A DNA stretch of 64,000 nucleotides. Source: [Pseudopropionibacterium] massiliense (GTDB lineage: Bacteria > Actinomycetota > Actinomycetes > Propionibacteriales > Propionibacteriaceae). The stretch lies in the NCBI RefSeq assembly GCF_900607225.1, contig NZ_LR027842.1:522088-586087 (forward strand). Direction: 5' to 3'. Below are positions 12,317-22,650 of this stretch, piece after piece (the first letter of the stretch is position 1; each line of letters starts with the position of its first letter). The notes beneath the pieces are model-generated. The model was not told where the DNA came from. It saw only the letters and a list, made by a program, of their open reading frames with translations, and searched no databases. The translations under genes and the position numbers were made by a program.

Positions 12317-15300
12317 CCCACACATCCATTCCCGACCCGGTGAGAACGCAGAGTGCTGCGGCTGTCGCACAGGAACGCAGGAAGCAGTTGTTGGCCGAAC
12401 GGTTGCGCAGGGCCCGGTCGCTTCCCTCCGGTCCCGGGCCGAGGCAGGCCGATGCCGTCGTCCCGCTGGGTCCCGCCCAGACCGGGTTGTGGGTCGAGGA
12501 TCGCATGAACCCGGGGTCCGCCGCCTACGTGGTGGGTTTCGGCCTCAGGGTTCAGGGGCCGGTCGATCAGCAACGGATCCGGGAGGCCTGCCGGGCGTTG
12601 ACGGCCCGCTACGACATCCTGCGTGTCAGCTACCCCGCGGATGACCTGGGGGATCCGACGGTGGTCCTCCACGAGGACACCGGAGTGGAGGTTCCGGTCA
12701 CGGATCTGCGTGGTGTCGACGACCCATTGGCCTCGGCTGAGACGGAGTTTTCGCGCATGTGTGCAACACCGTTTGATGTTGCAGCCGGTCCTCTCGCGCG
12801 CTTCCAGACGTTGGTGCTCGCCGACGATGACCATGTGGTGCTCTTCACGGCCCACCACATCATCGTCGACGGGTGGTCAGCGGAACTGTTGAAATCAGAC
12901 CTGCGGCAGGCACTCGAACAGACCGTTCGCAACGGCAGCATCGATCTTGGCGCGCGTCCCCTGCAGTACGAGGACATCGCGGTGTACGAAGCCAGAGCTG
13001 AGCGTGTCGCCGGACGCGAACGGGGACTGGCGCAGCAGGTGGGAAGACTCGCAGGTACCCGGAACCTGGAGCTCGACATCGCCAGGCCGCGCCCGGCAGT
13101 CCTGTCCAACCGGGGACGCACCCACGAGTTCACGCTCCCGACGGGGCTCGTCGAACAACTCAAGGTACTGGCGGCCGCCGAAGGGGCCACCTTCTACATG
13201 GCCATGCTCGCGCTGTACCAGGTGCTGCTGGCCAACCACTGCGCCCAACGAGACTTCGTGATCGGCACGTCCGTGGCGAACCGCGACGCCAGCGGGGTCG
13301 AGGACGTGGTCGGCAACTTCGTGAACATGGTGGCCATGCGTTCCCGGCTGGACGGTAACCCGAGTTTCCGGGAACTGCTTTCCCGCAGCCGCGAGACCGC
13401 GCTGGATGCGTTCTCCTCCCAGAACGTGCCGTTCGTCGACATCGCCAAGGCGCTCGCCCTGCCGCGGGTCGCCAACAATTCGCCGCTCTTCCAGGTCGGT
13501 CTGGCGGTCGATGAGCTGGCCACCGCGGTGAAACCCGTCGTGAGCGGATCCGGTGCGCTCCGGTTCAGCGAGATCGGGGCCACCACCGAGGTAACCCATT
13601 ACGACCTCGGGCTGCACGTCTGCTCGGATGACGCCGGCCGCTATGTGGCGTCCCTGACGTACCGCACCGATCTGTTCGACGCGTTCCGGATCAGGGCACT
13701 GGCCGATCGCCTGGAAATGCTGCTCACCCGTGTCGTCGCCGATCCCACGGCTCGTGTGCTCGACATCGACCTGCTCACCGATGCCGAACATGACCTGGTC
13801 ACGCGCGTGTGGGCGCAGGGACCGGCCCCGGATGGTGCGCCCGATCATACGCTGCACCAGCTGATCCGGTTCGGCGCGGACGGCGACCCGTCGCGTCCGG
13901 CGGTGGCCGAGGGCGACGAGATGATCACCATCGGCCAGTTGCACGGGCGCGCCGACAGGATCGCCCTACGCCTGGCGGCCAAGGGGATCGGCCCCGATGT
14001 GAAGGTGGCCATCGCATTCAACCGGGCGATCCCCGCGGCCACCTCGATCCTCGGGGTGCTGGCAGCCGGTGGCGCCTACCTGCCGTTGGACCCGGCCATG
14101 CCACGCGATCGGCTCGAGTACATCCTGGCCGACTCCCGTGCCGCCCTGTGCATCCACGACGGCACCCTCGACGTGGACACGGACGTCGAGACCATCTCCT
14201 ACGACGACCTCCTGACCGAAAGGTCGGTCGCCGTGCCCACCCCGGCTGCCCCGAGCAACCTCGCCTATGTCATCTACACATCCGGGACCACGGGCAGACC
14301 GAAGGGAGTGGAGGTCGAGCAGCGCGAGGTCGTGCGCTATCTGCGGGACGTCGCCTCCGATCTGGGTGTCGTGCGCGGCGGTTCGTACGCGCTGCTGCAG
14401 TCGCTCGCATTCGACTTCAGCCTGCCGATGTTCTACCTGCCCCTGGCCCATGGCGGCACTCTCCACGCCATGGATGGCCGCATCACGGGGGAGGAACTGG
14501 CGCAGTTCCTGGCGCGTCACGAGGTGAACCACCTCAAGATGACGCCCTCGCACATGGCGGCGTTGACCGCCCAGGTGGATGCGAGATCCGTCGCGCCGCG
14601 TCGCGGTCTGGTGCTCTCCGGCGAGGGCGCGCCCTCGCAGTGGATGCGTGACCTGGCGAGGAGCGTCGACTGCCGTGTCATCAACAACTACGGCCCGACC
14701 GAGGCCATCGGGGCCTGCACCACCACCGATGTCGATCCCGACGTCGAGAATCCCGAGGCGGTGTGGCCGATCGGCGCTCCGATGCCCGGCGTGCGGACCT
14801 ACGTGCTCGACGACCGGCTGCGTCCGGTACCACCGGGGGTGCGCGGGGAGCTGTACATCTCCGGCCGCCTGGCGCGCGGCTACCTGTCGCGCCCGGGCAT
14901 GACCGCGTCGCGGTTCGTCGCCGACCCGCTGAGCGGTGCCGGTGAACGCATGTACCGCACCGGTGACGTGGTGAGCTGGCGCCCCGACGGGCAGCTGGCC
15001 TTCCACGGACGCGCCGACGACCAGATCAAGATCCGCGGCTACCGCGTGGAACTGGGCGAGGTCGAATCCGCCCTGGCGACCATGGACGGTGTCGCGCAGT
15101 GCGTCGTCGACCTGCGGGGCGAGCCCGGCCGTGAGCGACTGGTGGGGTGGATCCGGTGGGCCGAGGGTGTTGTGCCCGTCGCCGATGCCGGCATTCGTGA
15201 CCACCTGGCGCGCACCCTGCCGGACTACATGATTCCCCGGGCCTACGCCACGGTGGACGTGTTCCCGACCAAGGGACACGGCAAGGTGGACCGGGCCGCC

Positions 15301-17922
15301 CTGACCGAGCCGGAACGCGGCGTGGTCGCGGCACCCGACGTCGCTCCCCGCACCCAACTGGAGGCGGCTCTCGCCGCCGTCTACGCCGACCTGCTGGACA
15401 TCGAGATCCCCAGCGTGGCCGCGGACTTCTTCGACCTGGGTGGCGACTCGTTGCTGGCGACGAAGGCCGTTTCCCGTATCAGGAGGATCGTGGGGGATGA
15501 GGTGGTCGTCGCCGTGATGGACATCATCTCCCATCCCACGGTCGAGAAGCTGGCGGGTCTGATCGAGGACAGGCGAGGCGGCGGTGGTGCTGAGACCCGT
15601 CTGCTGTACGAACTCACCGAACCACTCGACGCCCGGGAAAGGGTCGCGTCGATCATCGCCGTTCCCTACGGCGGCGCCAACGCCAGCGTCTTCGGCGATC
15701 TGGCCAGAGCACTTCCGAGGGGATACTCCCTCCACTCCGTGGAGCCACCGGGCCACGACGTGACTCTGGGCGAGGAGGTCCTCCCCACCACCGAGGTGGC
15801 CGCAGCCGTCGCCGACGAGATATGTGAGCGGATCAACGGCAGGCTGATCATCTACGGGCACTGCGTCCCCGGATCTGCCGTGGCCGCTGCCCTCGCGGAG
15901 GAACTCACCCGCCGGGGACGTGACATCGAGGCCCTCTACGTCGGGGGTGCCTTTCCCGTGGCCCGGCCGGCCAACAGGATTCTCGCGACCCTGTCCAGGT
16001 GGTCCGCCCGGGACCGGCTCACCGCAGACAGGAACCACGCCAACTGGCTGGCCGGCATGGGGACCGACATCAACGCCATGGACGCGGAACACGCAGCCCA
16101 CATGGTCAAGGCCATGCGCCAGGACACCCGGTTCGCGGAGGACTACTTCACCGACGTCTTCAGCGGCGACGTACAACGCATCCAGGCCCCGGTGATCAGC
16201 GTCATCGGTGAAGCCGATCAGGCCACCCGGTTCTGGGAGGAACGCAGCGACGAATGGTCCGTGTACTCCGATCGGACCGCGTCCGTCTGTATCCAGGACG
16301 CCGGCCACTACTTCCTCAACTACCGACCCGACGAACTGGCCGAGATCCTCACCACGGTGCATCACCGGGTCGCGGAGCACACGGAGTCCGGTCTCACCCG
16401 TCCCGCCCGGGGGGGCGCCGCGACGTGGTGGCTGCACGACAGCAGGGTCGCGAGGGAAACGGTCAGACCCGGCCACCAGCCCAGGCTCGGGTCCGTGCTG
16501 CCGAGCGGTCGGGAATCCGCCGAAACACTACCCGGACTGGGGAAGTTCGCCATCATCGCATCGGGGCAGATGATCTCGTTCACGGGATCGACGTTGACCG
16601 AGTTCGCATTGCCGCTGTGGGTGCTGACCCAGACCAACGACCTGATGCTCTTCGGGATCGTCGGGGTGCTGGGAGTCCTGCCAAATCTGATCGTCTCCCC
16701 CATCGCGGGGGCGATCGTGGACAGGTTCAACCGCCGCACGCTCATCATGATCTTCGACGCGGCCTGCATGGCGCTGCTCGGCATGCTTCTGCTGTTGGCG
16801 ACCACCAACACCATGGAGCTGTGGAACATGATGGTGGTGTTCGGCCTCGTGGCCTGTGCCGTCACCTTCCAACGTGTGGCCTTCCAGTCCGCGCTGCCGC
16901 AGATCGTCCCGAAGCGCTACTTGGGACACGCGAACGGCATGCTGCAATCCGCCATCGGGGCCGCGAACTTCATCGCCCCATTGTTCGGGGTCGGCCTGCT
17001 CGCCGTCTTCGGACTGCCGGGAATTCTGGCGTTCGACGTCGTCTCCTACGTGTTCGCGATCGCCACCGTCGTCCTGATCCGTTTCCCGGCCGCCATGCCG
17101 GAGGTCCCGGAGTCCTTGTGGGAGGAGATCCGCGGTGGTTTCCGGTTCTCGATGCGCAACAGGTACTTCCGCTCCATGCTGCTGTACTTCGCGCTGATCA
17201 ATCTGTTCCTGGCGCCCCTCCTCTCGCTGGTCGCTCCACTGGTGCTGACCTTCGCGTCCCTGAGCGAGGTTGCCGTCGTCACGGCGGTCTCCGGCGGCGC
17301 GGGCATCCTCGCCGGAATCGTGATGAGCATCTGGGGTGGCCCACGCCGCCGTCGCATGGATGCGGTGCGCGTGATGTCGGTGGTGCTGGGAGTCTGTGCC
17401 CTCATCATCGCTTCCCGGCCCTGGTTGCCGCTGGTGTGCGTGGGGGTTTTCGGGCTGGCAGGATCGATCCTGCTGGTCAACGGTGTCGTGATGACGATCA
17501 TCCAGACAAAGGTGCCGGCCCGTCTCCAGGGCCGCGTGTTCGCTATCAACACGATGGTGTCCACCGCGAGTGCGCCGCTGGGTTTCGGCGTGCTGGCACC
17601 CCAGGGCACGGTTCTGATGGAGTGGTTGATGGCGAACGTTCCCGGAGTCGAACCCGCGGTCCATGCGGTGCTGGGTGACGGCCCCGGGCGTGCCATCGCC
17701 ATGGTCTATGTGGTGTGCGGCCTGGTCGTTCTCGCCCTGGTGATCTCCACGAGGCGGTGGAACGCGCTGGTCCGGTTCGACGACGAGGTGCCCGATGCGC
17801 GCCCGGATGACCTCATCGGCCTGGCGCAGTCCAGGTCACGTCGCGACGGCAGGACGGATGTCGTACGTGCGATCGAGGAGACCGGGACCCTGGAGCCGGA
17901 GCTGGAGAAGGTGGGATCCTGA
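12313..17922 (+). CDS. NRPS terminal module C-A-T-TE fused to an MFS exporter
   Basis: A 1869-residue protein. A C domain (HHIIVDG near residue 180), an A domain (starts about 512; [11 protein letters not shown] near 652) and a T domain (LGGDS, Ser1046) form the fifth module. An alpha/beta-hydrolase thioesterase follows from about 1097; its nucleophile elbow reads YGHCVPG with Cys1184 where Ser is usual, and the candidate acid and base lie in GEADQ and DAGHYF. From about 1406 to 1815 there is a complete MFS transporter with roughly ten to twelve hydrophobic segments and the cytoplasmic signature [11 protein letters not shown], resembling EntS-like exporters, then a charged tail. Known logic: TE releases the peptide and MFS exports it; having both on one chain implies a membrane-anchored assembly line. 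It starts at an ATGA overlap with the upstream NRPS. The fusion is seen directly, with no stop or frameshift between the parts. Confidence 0.96.
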   Translation: MTHTSIPDPVRTQSAAAVAQERRKQLLAERLRRARSLPSGPGPRQADAVVPLGPAQTGLWVEDRMNPGSAAYVVGFGLRVQGPVDQQRIREACRALTARYDILRVSYPADDLGDPTVVLHEDTGVEVPVTDLRGVDDPLASAETEFSRMCATPFDVAAGPLARFQTLVLADDDHVVLFTAHHIIVDGWSAELLKSDLRQALEQTVRNGSIDLGARPLQYEDIAVYEARAERVAGRERGLAQQVGRLAGTRNLELDIARPRPAVLSNRGRTHEFTLPTGLVEQLKVLAAAEGATFYMAMLALYQVLLANHCAQRDFVIGTSVANRDASGVEDVVGNFVNMVAMRSRLDGNPSFRELLSRSRETALDAFSSQNVPFVDIAKALALPRVANNSPLFQVGLAVDELATAVKPVVSGSGALRFSEIGATTEVTHYDLGLHVCSDDAGRYVASLTYRTDLFDAFRIRALADRLEMLLTRVVADPTARVLDIDLLTDAEHDLVTRVWAQGPAPDGAPDHTLHQLIRFGADGDPSRPAVAEGDEMITIGQLHGRADRIALRLAAKGIGPDVKVAIAFNRAIPAATSILGVLAAGGAYLPLDPAMPRDRLEYILADSRAALCIHDGTLDVDTDVETISYDDLLTERSVAVPTPAAPSNLAYVIYTSGTTGRPKGVEVEQREVVRYLRDVASDLGVVRGGSYALLQSLAFDFSLPMFYLPLAHGGTLHAMDGRITGEELAQFLARHEVNHLKMTPSHMAALTAQVDARSVAPRRGLVLSGEGAPSQWMRDLARSVDCRVINNYGPTEAIGACTTTDVDPDVENPEAVWPIGAPMPGVRTYVLDDRLRPVPPGVRGELYISGRLARGYLSRPGMTASRFVADPLSGAGERMYRTGDVVSWRPDGQLAFHGRADDQIKIRGYRVELGEVESALATMDGVAQCVVDLRGEPGRERLVGWIRWAEGVVPVADAGIRDHLARTLPDYMIPRAYATVDVFPTKGHGKVDRAALTEPERGVVAAPDVAPRTQLEAALAAVYADLLDIEIPSVAADFFDLGGDSLLATKAVSRIRRIVGDEVVVAVMDIISHPTVEKLAGLIEDRRGGGGAETRLLYELTEPLDARERVASIIAVPYGGANASVFGDLARALPRGYSLHSVEPPGHDVTLGEEVLPTTEVAAAVADEICERINGRLIIYGHCVPGSAVAAALAEELTRRGRDIEALYVGGAFPVARPANRILATLSRWSARDRLTADRNHANWLAGMGTDINAMDAEHAAHMVKAMRQDTRFAEDYFTDVFSGDVQRIQAPVISVIGEADQATRFWEERSDEWSVYSDRTASVCIQDAGHYFLNYRPDELAEILTTVHHRVAEHTESGLTRPARGGAATWWLHDSRVARETVRPGHQPRLGSVLPSGRESAETLPGLGKFAIIASGQMISFTGSTLTEFALPLWVLTQTNDLMLFGIVGVLGVLPNLIVSPIAGAIVDRFNRRTLIMIFDAACMALLGMLLLLATTNTMELWNMMVVFGLVACAVTFQRVAFQSALPQIVPKRYLGHANGMLQSAIGAANFIAPLFGVGLLAVFGLPGILAFDVVSYVFAIATVVLIRFPAAMPEVPESLWEEIRGGFRFSMRNRYFRSMLLYFALINLFLAPLLSLVAPLVLTFASLSEVAVVTAVSGGAGILAGIVMSIWGGPRRRRMDAVRVMSVVLGVCALIIASRPWLPLVCVGVFGLAGSILLVNGVVMTIIQTKVPARLQGRVFAINTMVSTASAPLGFGVLAPQGTVLMEWLMANVPGVEPAVHAVLGDGPGRAIAMVYVVCGLVVLALVISTRRWNALVRFDDEVPDARPDDLIGLAQSRSRRDGRTDVVRAIEETGTLEPELEKVGS

Positions 17923-18698
17923 TGTCGGGACGCCGGGAATGGCTGCGGGACTACGGCGCAACCGGTCCCTGCCCCGGTGTCCGGATGGTGTGCTTCCCCC
18001 ACGCAGGGGGGAACGCCAGCGCATACGCCGCGTGGCGGAACGGGCTCGCAGGGGGCGCGGAGGATGTGGAACTGGTTGCCGTGCGCTATCCGGCACGTGA
18101 GGACCGTCTCCTCGACCCTCCGGTGCCGTCCCTTCGCGCCATGGCGCGAATGGTCGCCGCTGATCTGGAGAACCTGCACGCCGAGGCGCCCCTCCCGCTG
18201 GTGCTGTTCGGACACAGCATGGGCGGATCCATCGCCCACGAGGTGGCGGTGCTCCTGCGCGGGGCCGGGCTGCCCGTCGCGCTGCTGCTGGTCTCCGCGA
18301 GGCTCCCGGTCGCGGCACTCACGCCGGGACGACACCAGTCCGACGCGGAGCTGGCCGCGACGCTGTGCGACATGGATCCGGGCACTGGTGAGGTGTTGAA
18401 CGATCCGGAGCTGCGCGAACTGGTGTGGCCCGCGATCCGGGCCGATCACGATGCGACGAATCGGTACCACGGTCATCGACTTCCTCGTCTGGACATCCCC
18501 ATCGTGGCATTGGGCGGACACGGCGATGATCGTGTCGATCCGAAGGCCCTGAGCTTCTGGAGGGAATGCACCGATGCCGAGTTTCGGATATCTCTCTTCG
18601 AGGGCGGACATTTTTACTACCGTGATGACCTGGAGAGGTTCCTGAGCATCGTCAGCACTCACGTATCCGGTGCCATTGCCGCTTTCTCCCGCGGCTGA
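17922..18698 (+). CDS. Type II (editing) thioesterase
   Basis: A 258-residue alpha/beta-hydrolase of the GrsT/SrfAD family, which removes misprimed or stalled acyl groups from NRPS carrier domains. Seen: N-terminal VCFPHAGGNASAY, typical of type II thioesterases; nucleophile elbow GHSMGGS with Ser; a late GGHFYY carrying the catalytic His. It starts at TGATG, overlapping the stop of the NRPS/MFS gene by one base, so it is translated from the same message. In contrast to the TE domain of its neighbour, the nucleophile is the canonical Ser. Confidence 0.95.
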   Translation: MSGRREWLRDYGATGPCPGVRMVCFPHAGGNASAYAAWRNGLAGGAEDVELVAVRYPAREDRLLDPPVPSLRAMARMVAADLENLHAEAPLPLVLFGHSMGGSIAHEVAVLLRGAGLPVALLLVSARLPVAALTPGRHQSDAELAATLCDMDPGTGEVLNDPELRELVWPAIRADHDATNRYHGHRLPRLDIPIVALGGHGDDRVDPKALSFWRECTDAEFRISLFEGGHFYYRDDLERFLSIVSTHVSGAIAAFSRG

Positions 18699-18823
18699 AA
18701 CGGAGTCGTGAGCATGTGTGACGAGAAATTTCGGGAGCGGTCTCGCGTCAACGGGACGGCCCCGGTGCTGCTGTTGTCGATGTTGTACCCGAACCACGTT
18801 TTCCACCACGAGGAGGTTCACTG

Positions 18824-19837
18824 GTGACAAACTCTGTCCACTTGTCCGAAAAACCCGGCACACCACGATCCGACGGCCTCGTGCCCGACATCCCAACACG
18901 CGCGTACTGGGGTCCTGGGCGGGTCGGGACGGCTGCCGGCATCGTCGTCCGGCTCGTCGTCTTCGTGATCGGCACGATCCTGGTAAACCAGATCTTGACC
19001 GCCGTCATGGCCAACTTCGTGCCTGCGGAGGAACTGCAAACGGTCCTTGCCGTTCCCGCTGCGCTCATACAGATAGTGACGCTGAGCAGTGTGTATTTTC
19101 TGGTCGTCCGCTTTCTGGAACGGCGTCGCAACATCCATGAGCTCAGAACGCACTGGGTCCGGGGGCTGGCGATCGGCCTGGCCGGTGGTGCGGCAGCCTT
19201 TCTCGTCTGCTGCGGTGTCATCGCGCTGGCCGGTGGGTACCGGTGGAGCGTCGTGGAGCAGCCGGACCTGGGGGCCATCGCCGTGACGATCCTGGGGGCA
19301 GGTGCCAGCGCGGCTATCGGTGAGGAACTGCTGTACCGCGGGATCGGCTACCGCTTGATGGAGCAGATGTTCGGCACGTGGGCGGCCATCATCGGATCCG
19401 GGCTGGTGTTCGGGCTCATGCACATGGCCAATCCCGGTGCCACCCTGTGGGGAGGCATATCGGTGGCCCTGGCCGGTGGGATGCTGCTCGGGACGCTGTA
19501 CGCCCTGACGCGTTCCCTGTGGGTGACGATCGGCTACCACGCCGCCTGGAACGTCGTGCAGGGCCCGCTGCTGGGGATACCGGTCTCCGGAAATGAGCTG
19601 CCGGCCTTCCTGCAGGTCACCGTGACCGGACCGGACTGGCTGACCGGAGGCGAGTTCGGCGCCGAGAGCAGCGGTGTCACCGTGGGCATGATCTCTATTC
19701 TGACCATCGTGTTGGTCGTGATGCTGGCGCGGCGTGGTCACGAGCGTGTCGTGGCGCCGGTCTGGTCCGTACGCAGAAGGCCTGAGCCCATCCAGTCGGA
19801 GCAGCACGCCGAAGGCGAGGGAGCCTCCTTGACCTGA
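18824..19837 (+). CDS. CPBP family intramembrane protease
   Basis: A 337-residue multi-pass membrane protein of the CPBP/Abi (CAAX protease-like, PF02517) family. Motif 1 is GEELLYRG, motif 2 is FGLMHMANPG and a third His lies in YHAAWN; these Glu and His residues are the family's catalytic set. The GTG start is chosen because an AGGAGG ribosome site lies seven bases upstream (18811-18816). It follows the type II thioesterase by 125 bp in the same orientation and may be the last gene of the NRPS operon. Such proteases are often found near peptide biosynthesis loci, where some give self-protection or process peptides; a role with this NRPS product is inference. Confidence 0.92.
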   Translation: MTNSVHLSEKPGTPRSDGLVPDIPTRAYWGPGRVGTAAGIVVRLVVFVIGTILVNQILTAVMANFVPAEELQTVLAVPAALIQIVTLSSVYFLVVRFLERRRNIHELRTHWVRGLAIGLAGGAAAFLVCCGVIALAGGYRWSVVEQPDLGAIAVTILGAGASAAIGEELLYRGIGYRLMEQMFGTWAAIIGSGLVFGLMHMANPGATLWGGISVALAGGMLLGTLYALTRSLWVTIGYHAAWNVVQGPLLGIPVSGNELPAFLQVTVTGPDWLTGGEFGAESSGVTVGMISILTIVLVVMLARRGHERVVAPVWSVRRRPEPIQSEQHAEGEGASLT

Positions 19838-20004
19838 TCCCCGGAGCAGATCGGGGGACCTCGCCGGAAGGATCGCTCGCAGTGACGGCGGGTCCCGGAC
19901 GGAGCAGTGGTGTTTCGTCCGGGATCCCGGTCTTCCCGGATGTGGAGGCATCGGTGCGCGCAGTAGGCTGTGCCCCGAATCCAAGTCTGCACTGATGGAA
20001 GAAG

Positions 20005-22650
20005 ATGTCTGCTCAGCTCTATGCCCTCGGTCGCTGGTGTTTCCAACACGCGAAACTGGTCCTCGCCGCCTGGCTGATCGTCGTCCTGGCAGTCGGCGGT
20101 GCGGCCCTGGCCTTCCGGGGAAGTTTCGCCGACGTGTTCAAGATCCCCGGGTCCCCCTCCCAGGTGGCCCTCGACAAGTTGCGCATGACCTTCCCGCAAG
20201 GTGCCATGACCCAGGCGGCAGCGATCTTCGTCGCACCGGAGGGCGGCCGGGTCGACGATTTCCGCGACGTCATCGAGGACACCATCACGGAGCTGGAGGC
20301 GATCGACTTCGTGAACTCGGCCACCTCGCCGTGGAACGAGCGAATCACGGGAATGGTCTCCGACGACGGCCGGGCAGCCATCGTCGCGATCCTGATCGAC
20401 GTCAAGGGCGCCCCGACCACCGAGCAGCTCGCGCAGCTCACCGCCGTCGCCGAACGCATGTCCCAGCGGCTGCCGCAGGGCGCCACCCTCGACATGGGCG
20501 GGCAAGCCTTCAACATCGAACTGCCGAGGCTGAGCGTCACGGAAGCCGTCGGGCTGGGGGTGGCGCTCGTGGTGTTGATGGTGGTGCTCGGTTCCCTGGT
20601 GGCCGCCGGGCTGCCGCTGGTGACGGCAGTGGCCGGGGTGGCGGTGACGATGTCGGTCATGCTGCTCATCACCCGCCTGGCCAGCATCAACTCGACCACC
20701 CCGATGCTCGCGGTGATGCTGGGACTCGCGGTCGGCATCGACTACGCCCTGTTCATCCTCTCCCGCCACCGCAACCAGCTCGGCGAGGGCATGACGGCGG
20801 AGGAATCGACGGCCCGTGCCGTCGGGACCGCCGGTTCGGCGGTGGTGTTCGCGGGGTTGACGGTGTTCATCGCCCTGCTGGGGCTCGGGGTCTCGGGGAT
20901 TCCGTTCCTCACCGTGATGGGCGCTTTCGCGGCCCTGGGCATCGTGCTGGCGGTGATCATCGCGCTGACGATGCTGCCCGCGCTGATGGGGTTGCTGGGG
21001 GAGCGACTGCGGCCCCGGCCGAGGAAGCCCCGGCGCCGCGGGTCCCGCGGGGGCGGTGTGTTCGCCCGGTGGGGTCGCGTCACCACCGGGCATCCCGTCG
21101 TGGTACTGCTGGTCGTGGTGATTGGTCTCGGGGCGTTGACGATCCCGGGGCTGGGGTTGCGCACCGCCCTGCCGAACTCCGGGCAGCACGCCGTCGGCGC
21201 CCCGGACCGCGTCACCTACGACCTGATCTCCCAGCACTTCGGTCCGGGGCGCAACGGCCCGCTGGTGTTGACCGCCGACGTCATCTCCAGCAGGGACCCG
21301 CTGAAACTGGTCGCCGACCTCAAGGAGGAGGTGGAGGCGATCGACGGCGTCGCCGCGGTTCCGCTGGCCACCCCCAACCAGAACGCGGAGGTCGCGATGC
21401 TCCAGGTGGTGCCCACCACCGGACCCGACGACCCCGCCACCGCCGACCTCGTCCAGACCCTGCGCGACCGGAACGACCAGTGGCTGGAACGCTACGGCGT
21501 CGAGACCGCAGTCACGGGCATGACCGCCCTGCAGATCGACGTCAACTCCCGCCTCGTGGGGGCGTTGCTGCCGTTCGGGGTGCTCGTGGTCGGGTTGTCG
21601 CTGGTTTTGCTGGCCGCAGTGTTCCGGTCGGTGTGGGTGCCCGTCAAGGCCACCCTCGGTTTCCTGCTGTCGGTCGGGGCCGCTTTCGGTGCCACCACAC
21701 TCGTGTTCAACGACGGATACCTGAAGGAAATGGTGAACCTGGAGCGCGGGATGCCGGTGATCTCCTTCCTGCCGATCCTGCTGATGGGAATCCTGTTCGG
21801 CCTGGCCATGGACTACGAGGTGTTCCTCGTCTCCCGGATCCGCGAGGAGTACGTGCACGGCAAGAAACCCGTCGACGCGATCCGCGACGGCATGGTCGCA
21901 TCCGGGCCGGTGGTGGTGGCCGCCGCCGTGATCATGTTCTCGGTGTTTGCGTTCTTCGTTCCGGAGGGTATCGGCTCGATCAAGCAGATCGCCTTCGCCC
22001 TCGCCGTCGGTGTGGCGATCGACGCCTTCTGCGTGCGCATGACGCTGGTGCCCGCGGTGATGGCGCTGTTGGGGGAGCGGGCCTGGTGGCTGCCGCGCTG
22101 GCTGGACAGGATCCTGCCCACCTTCGACGTCGAGGGGGAGGTCCTCACGGAGAAACTGAAACTGGCCCGGTGGCCCGGTGGCGGCCACGTGCTCTACGCC
22201 GAGGACGTGGCGGTCGAGGGCCTGCTGCCGCCCACCAGCCTGGTGCTGGAGGCCGGGAACGTGATCGGCGTCGCGGGTCCCGTCTCCTCCCGCACCGGGC
22301 TGGCGCTGGCGCTGTCGGGCAGGCTCGGCATCACCTCGGGGCGTGCCCGGGTGGCGGGGGAGCTGCTCCCCGGAGCCGCCACCGCCGTGCACCGCCGCAC
22401 CCGCTACACCGACCTGGCCAATGACCCCGCTGCCCTGGTCCTGCTGCGTCCGATGCCGGGTAGTGTCGTGTTCGTCGACTCGGTGGAGACCATCGACGTC
22501 GGTGACGAACGCCTGGCCGATCTGATCGACCGGTTCCGCGGCGACGGAACCTCGGCGCTGGTGCTGTGCGCCAGCAGCGAATCGATCCTCGAAGCCCTTC
22601 CCGTCGACGGCGTGTTCGTCGTCGGCCAGCCCGTCAGGAGTATCCGATGA
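20005..22650 (+). CDS. MMPL-family transporter with degenerate ABC-ATPase-like C-terminal domain
   Basis: An 881-residue RND-superfamily exporter of the MMPL/YdfJ type. Two transmembrane blocks each follow a large extracytoplasmic loop. The Asp-Tyr pairs of the proton relay are present in both halves (VGIDYALFILSR and GLAMDYEVFLVSR). After the last membrane segment (about residue 700) there is an additional cytoplasmic domain. It reads like an ABC ATPase (VLEAGNVIGVAGP, then SGRLGITSGRARVAGELLPG) but has no GxxGxGKS/T Walker A, and the Walker-B-like VVFVDSVE lacks the Glu context, so it is probably a non-hydrolysing pseudo-ATPase. The downstream gene overlaps by ATGA, so the two act together. 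The substrate is unknown; lipids, peptides or surface polymers are typical for the family. Confidence 0.9.
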   Translation: MSAQLYALGRWCFQHAKLVLAAWLIVVLAVGGAALAFRGSFADVFKIPGSPSQVALDKLRMTFPQGAMTQAAAIFVAPEGGRVDDFRDVIEDTITELEAIDFVNSATSPWNERITGMVSDDGRAAIVAILIDVKGAPTTEQLAQLTAVAERMSQRLPQGATLDMGGQAFNIELPRLSVTEAVGLGVALVVLMVVLGSLVAAGLPLVTAVAGVAVTMSVMLLITRLASINSTTPMLAVMLGLAVGIDYALFILSRHRNQLGEGMTAEESTARAVGTAGSAVVFAGLTVFIALLGLGVSGIPFLTVMGAFAALGIVLAVIIALTMLPALMGLLGERLRPRPRKPRRRGSRGGGVFARWGRVTTGHPVVVLLVVVIGLGALTIPGLGLRTALPNSGQHAVGAPDRVTYDLISQHFGPGRNGPLVLTADVISSRDPLKLVADLKEEVEAIDGVAAVPLATPNQNAEVAMLQVVPTTGPDDPATADLVQTLRDRNDQWLERYGVETAVTGMTALQIDVNSRLVGALLPFGVLVVGLSLVLLAAVFRSVWVPVKATLGFLLSVGAAFGATTLVFNDGYLKEMVNLERGMPVISFLPILLMGILFGLAMDYEVFLVSRIREEYVHGKKPVDAIRDGMVASGPVVVAAAVIMFSVFAFFVPEGIGSIKQIAFALAVGVAIDAFCVRMTLVPAVMALLGERAWWLPRWLDRILPTFDVEGEVLTEKLKLARWPGGGHVLYAEDVAVEGLLPPTSLVLEAGNVIGVAGPVSSRTGLALALSGRLGITSGRARVAGELLPGAATAVHRRTRYTDLANDPAALVLLRPMPGSVVFVDSVETIDVGDERLADLIDRFRGDGTSALVLCASSESILEALPVDGVFVVGQPVRSIR

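Noticed and set aside
19836..19856. Terminator after the CPBP gene
   Set aside because: The CCCCG/CGGGG stem is only five bp with no T-run, too weak to call.
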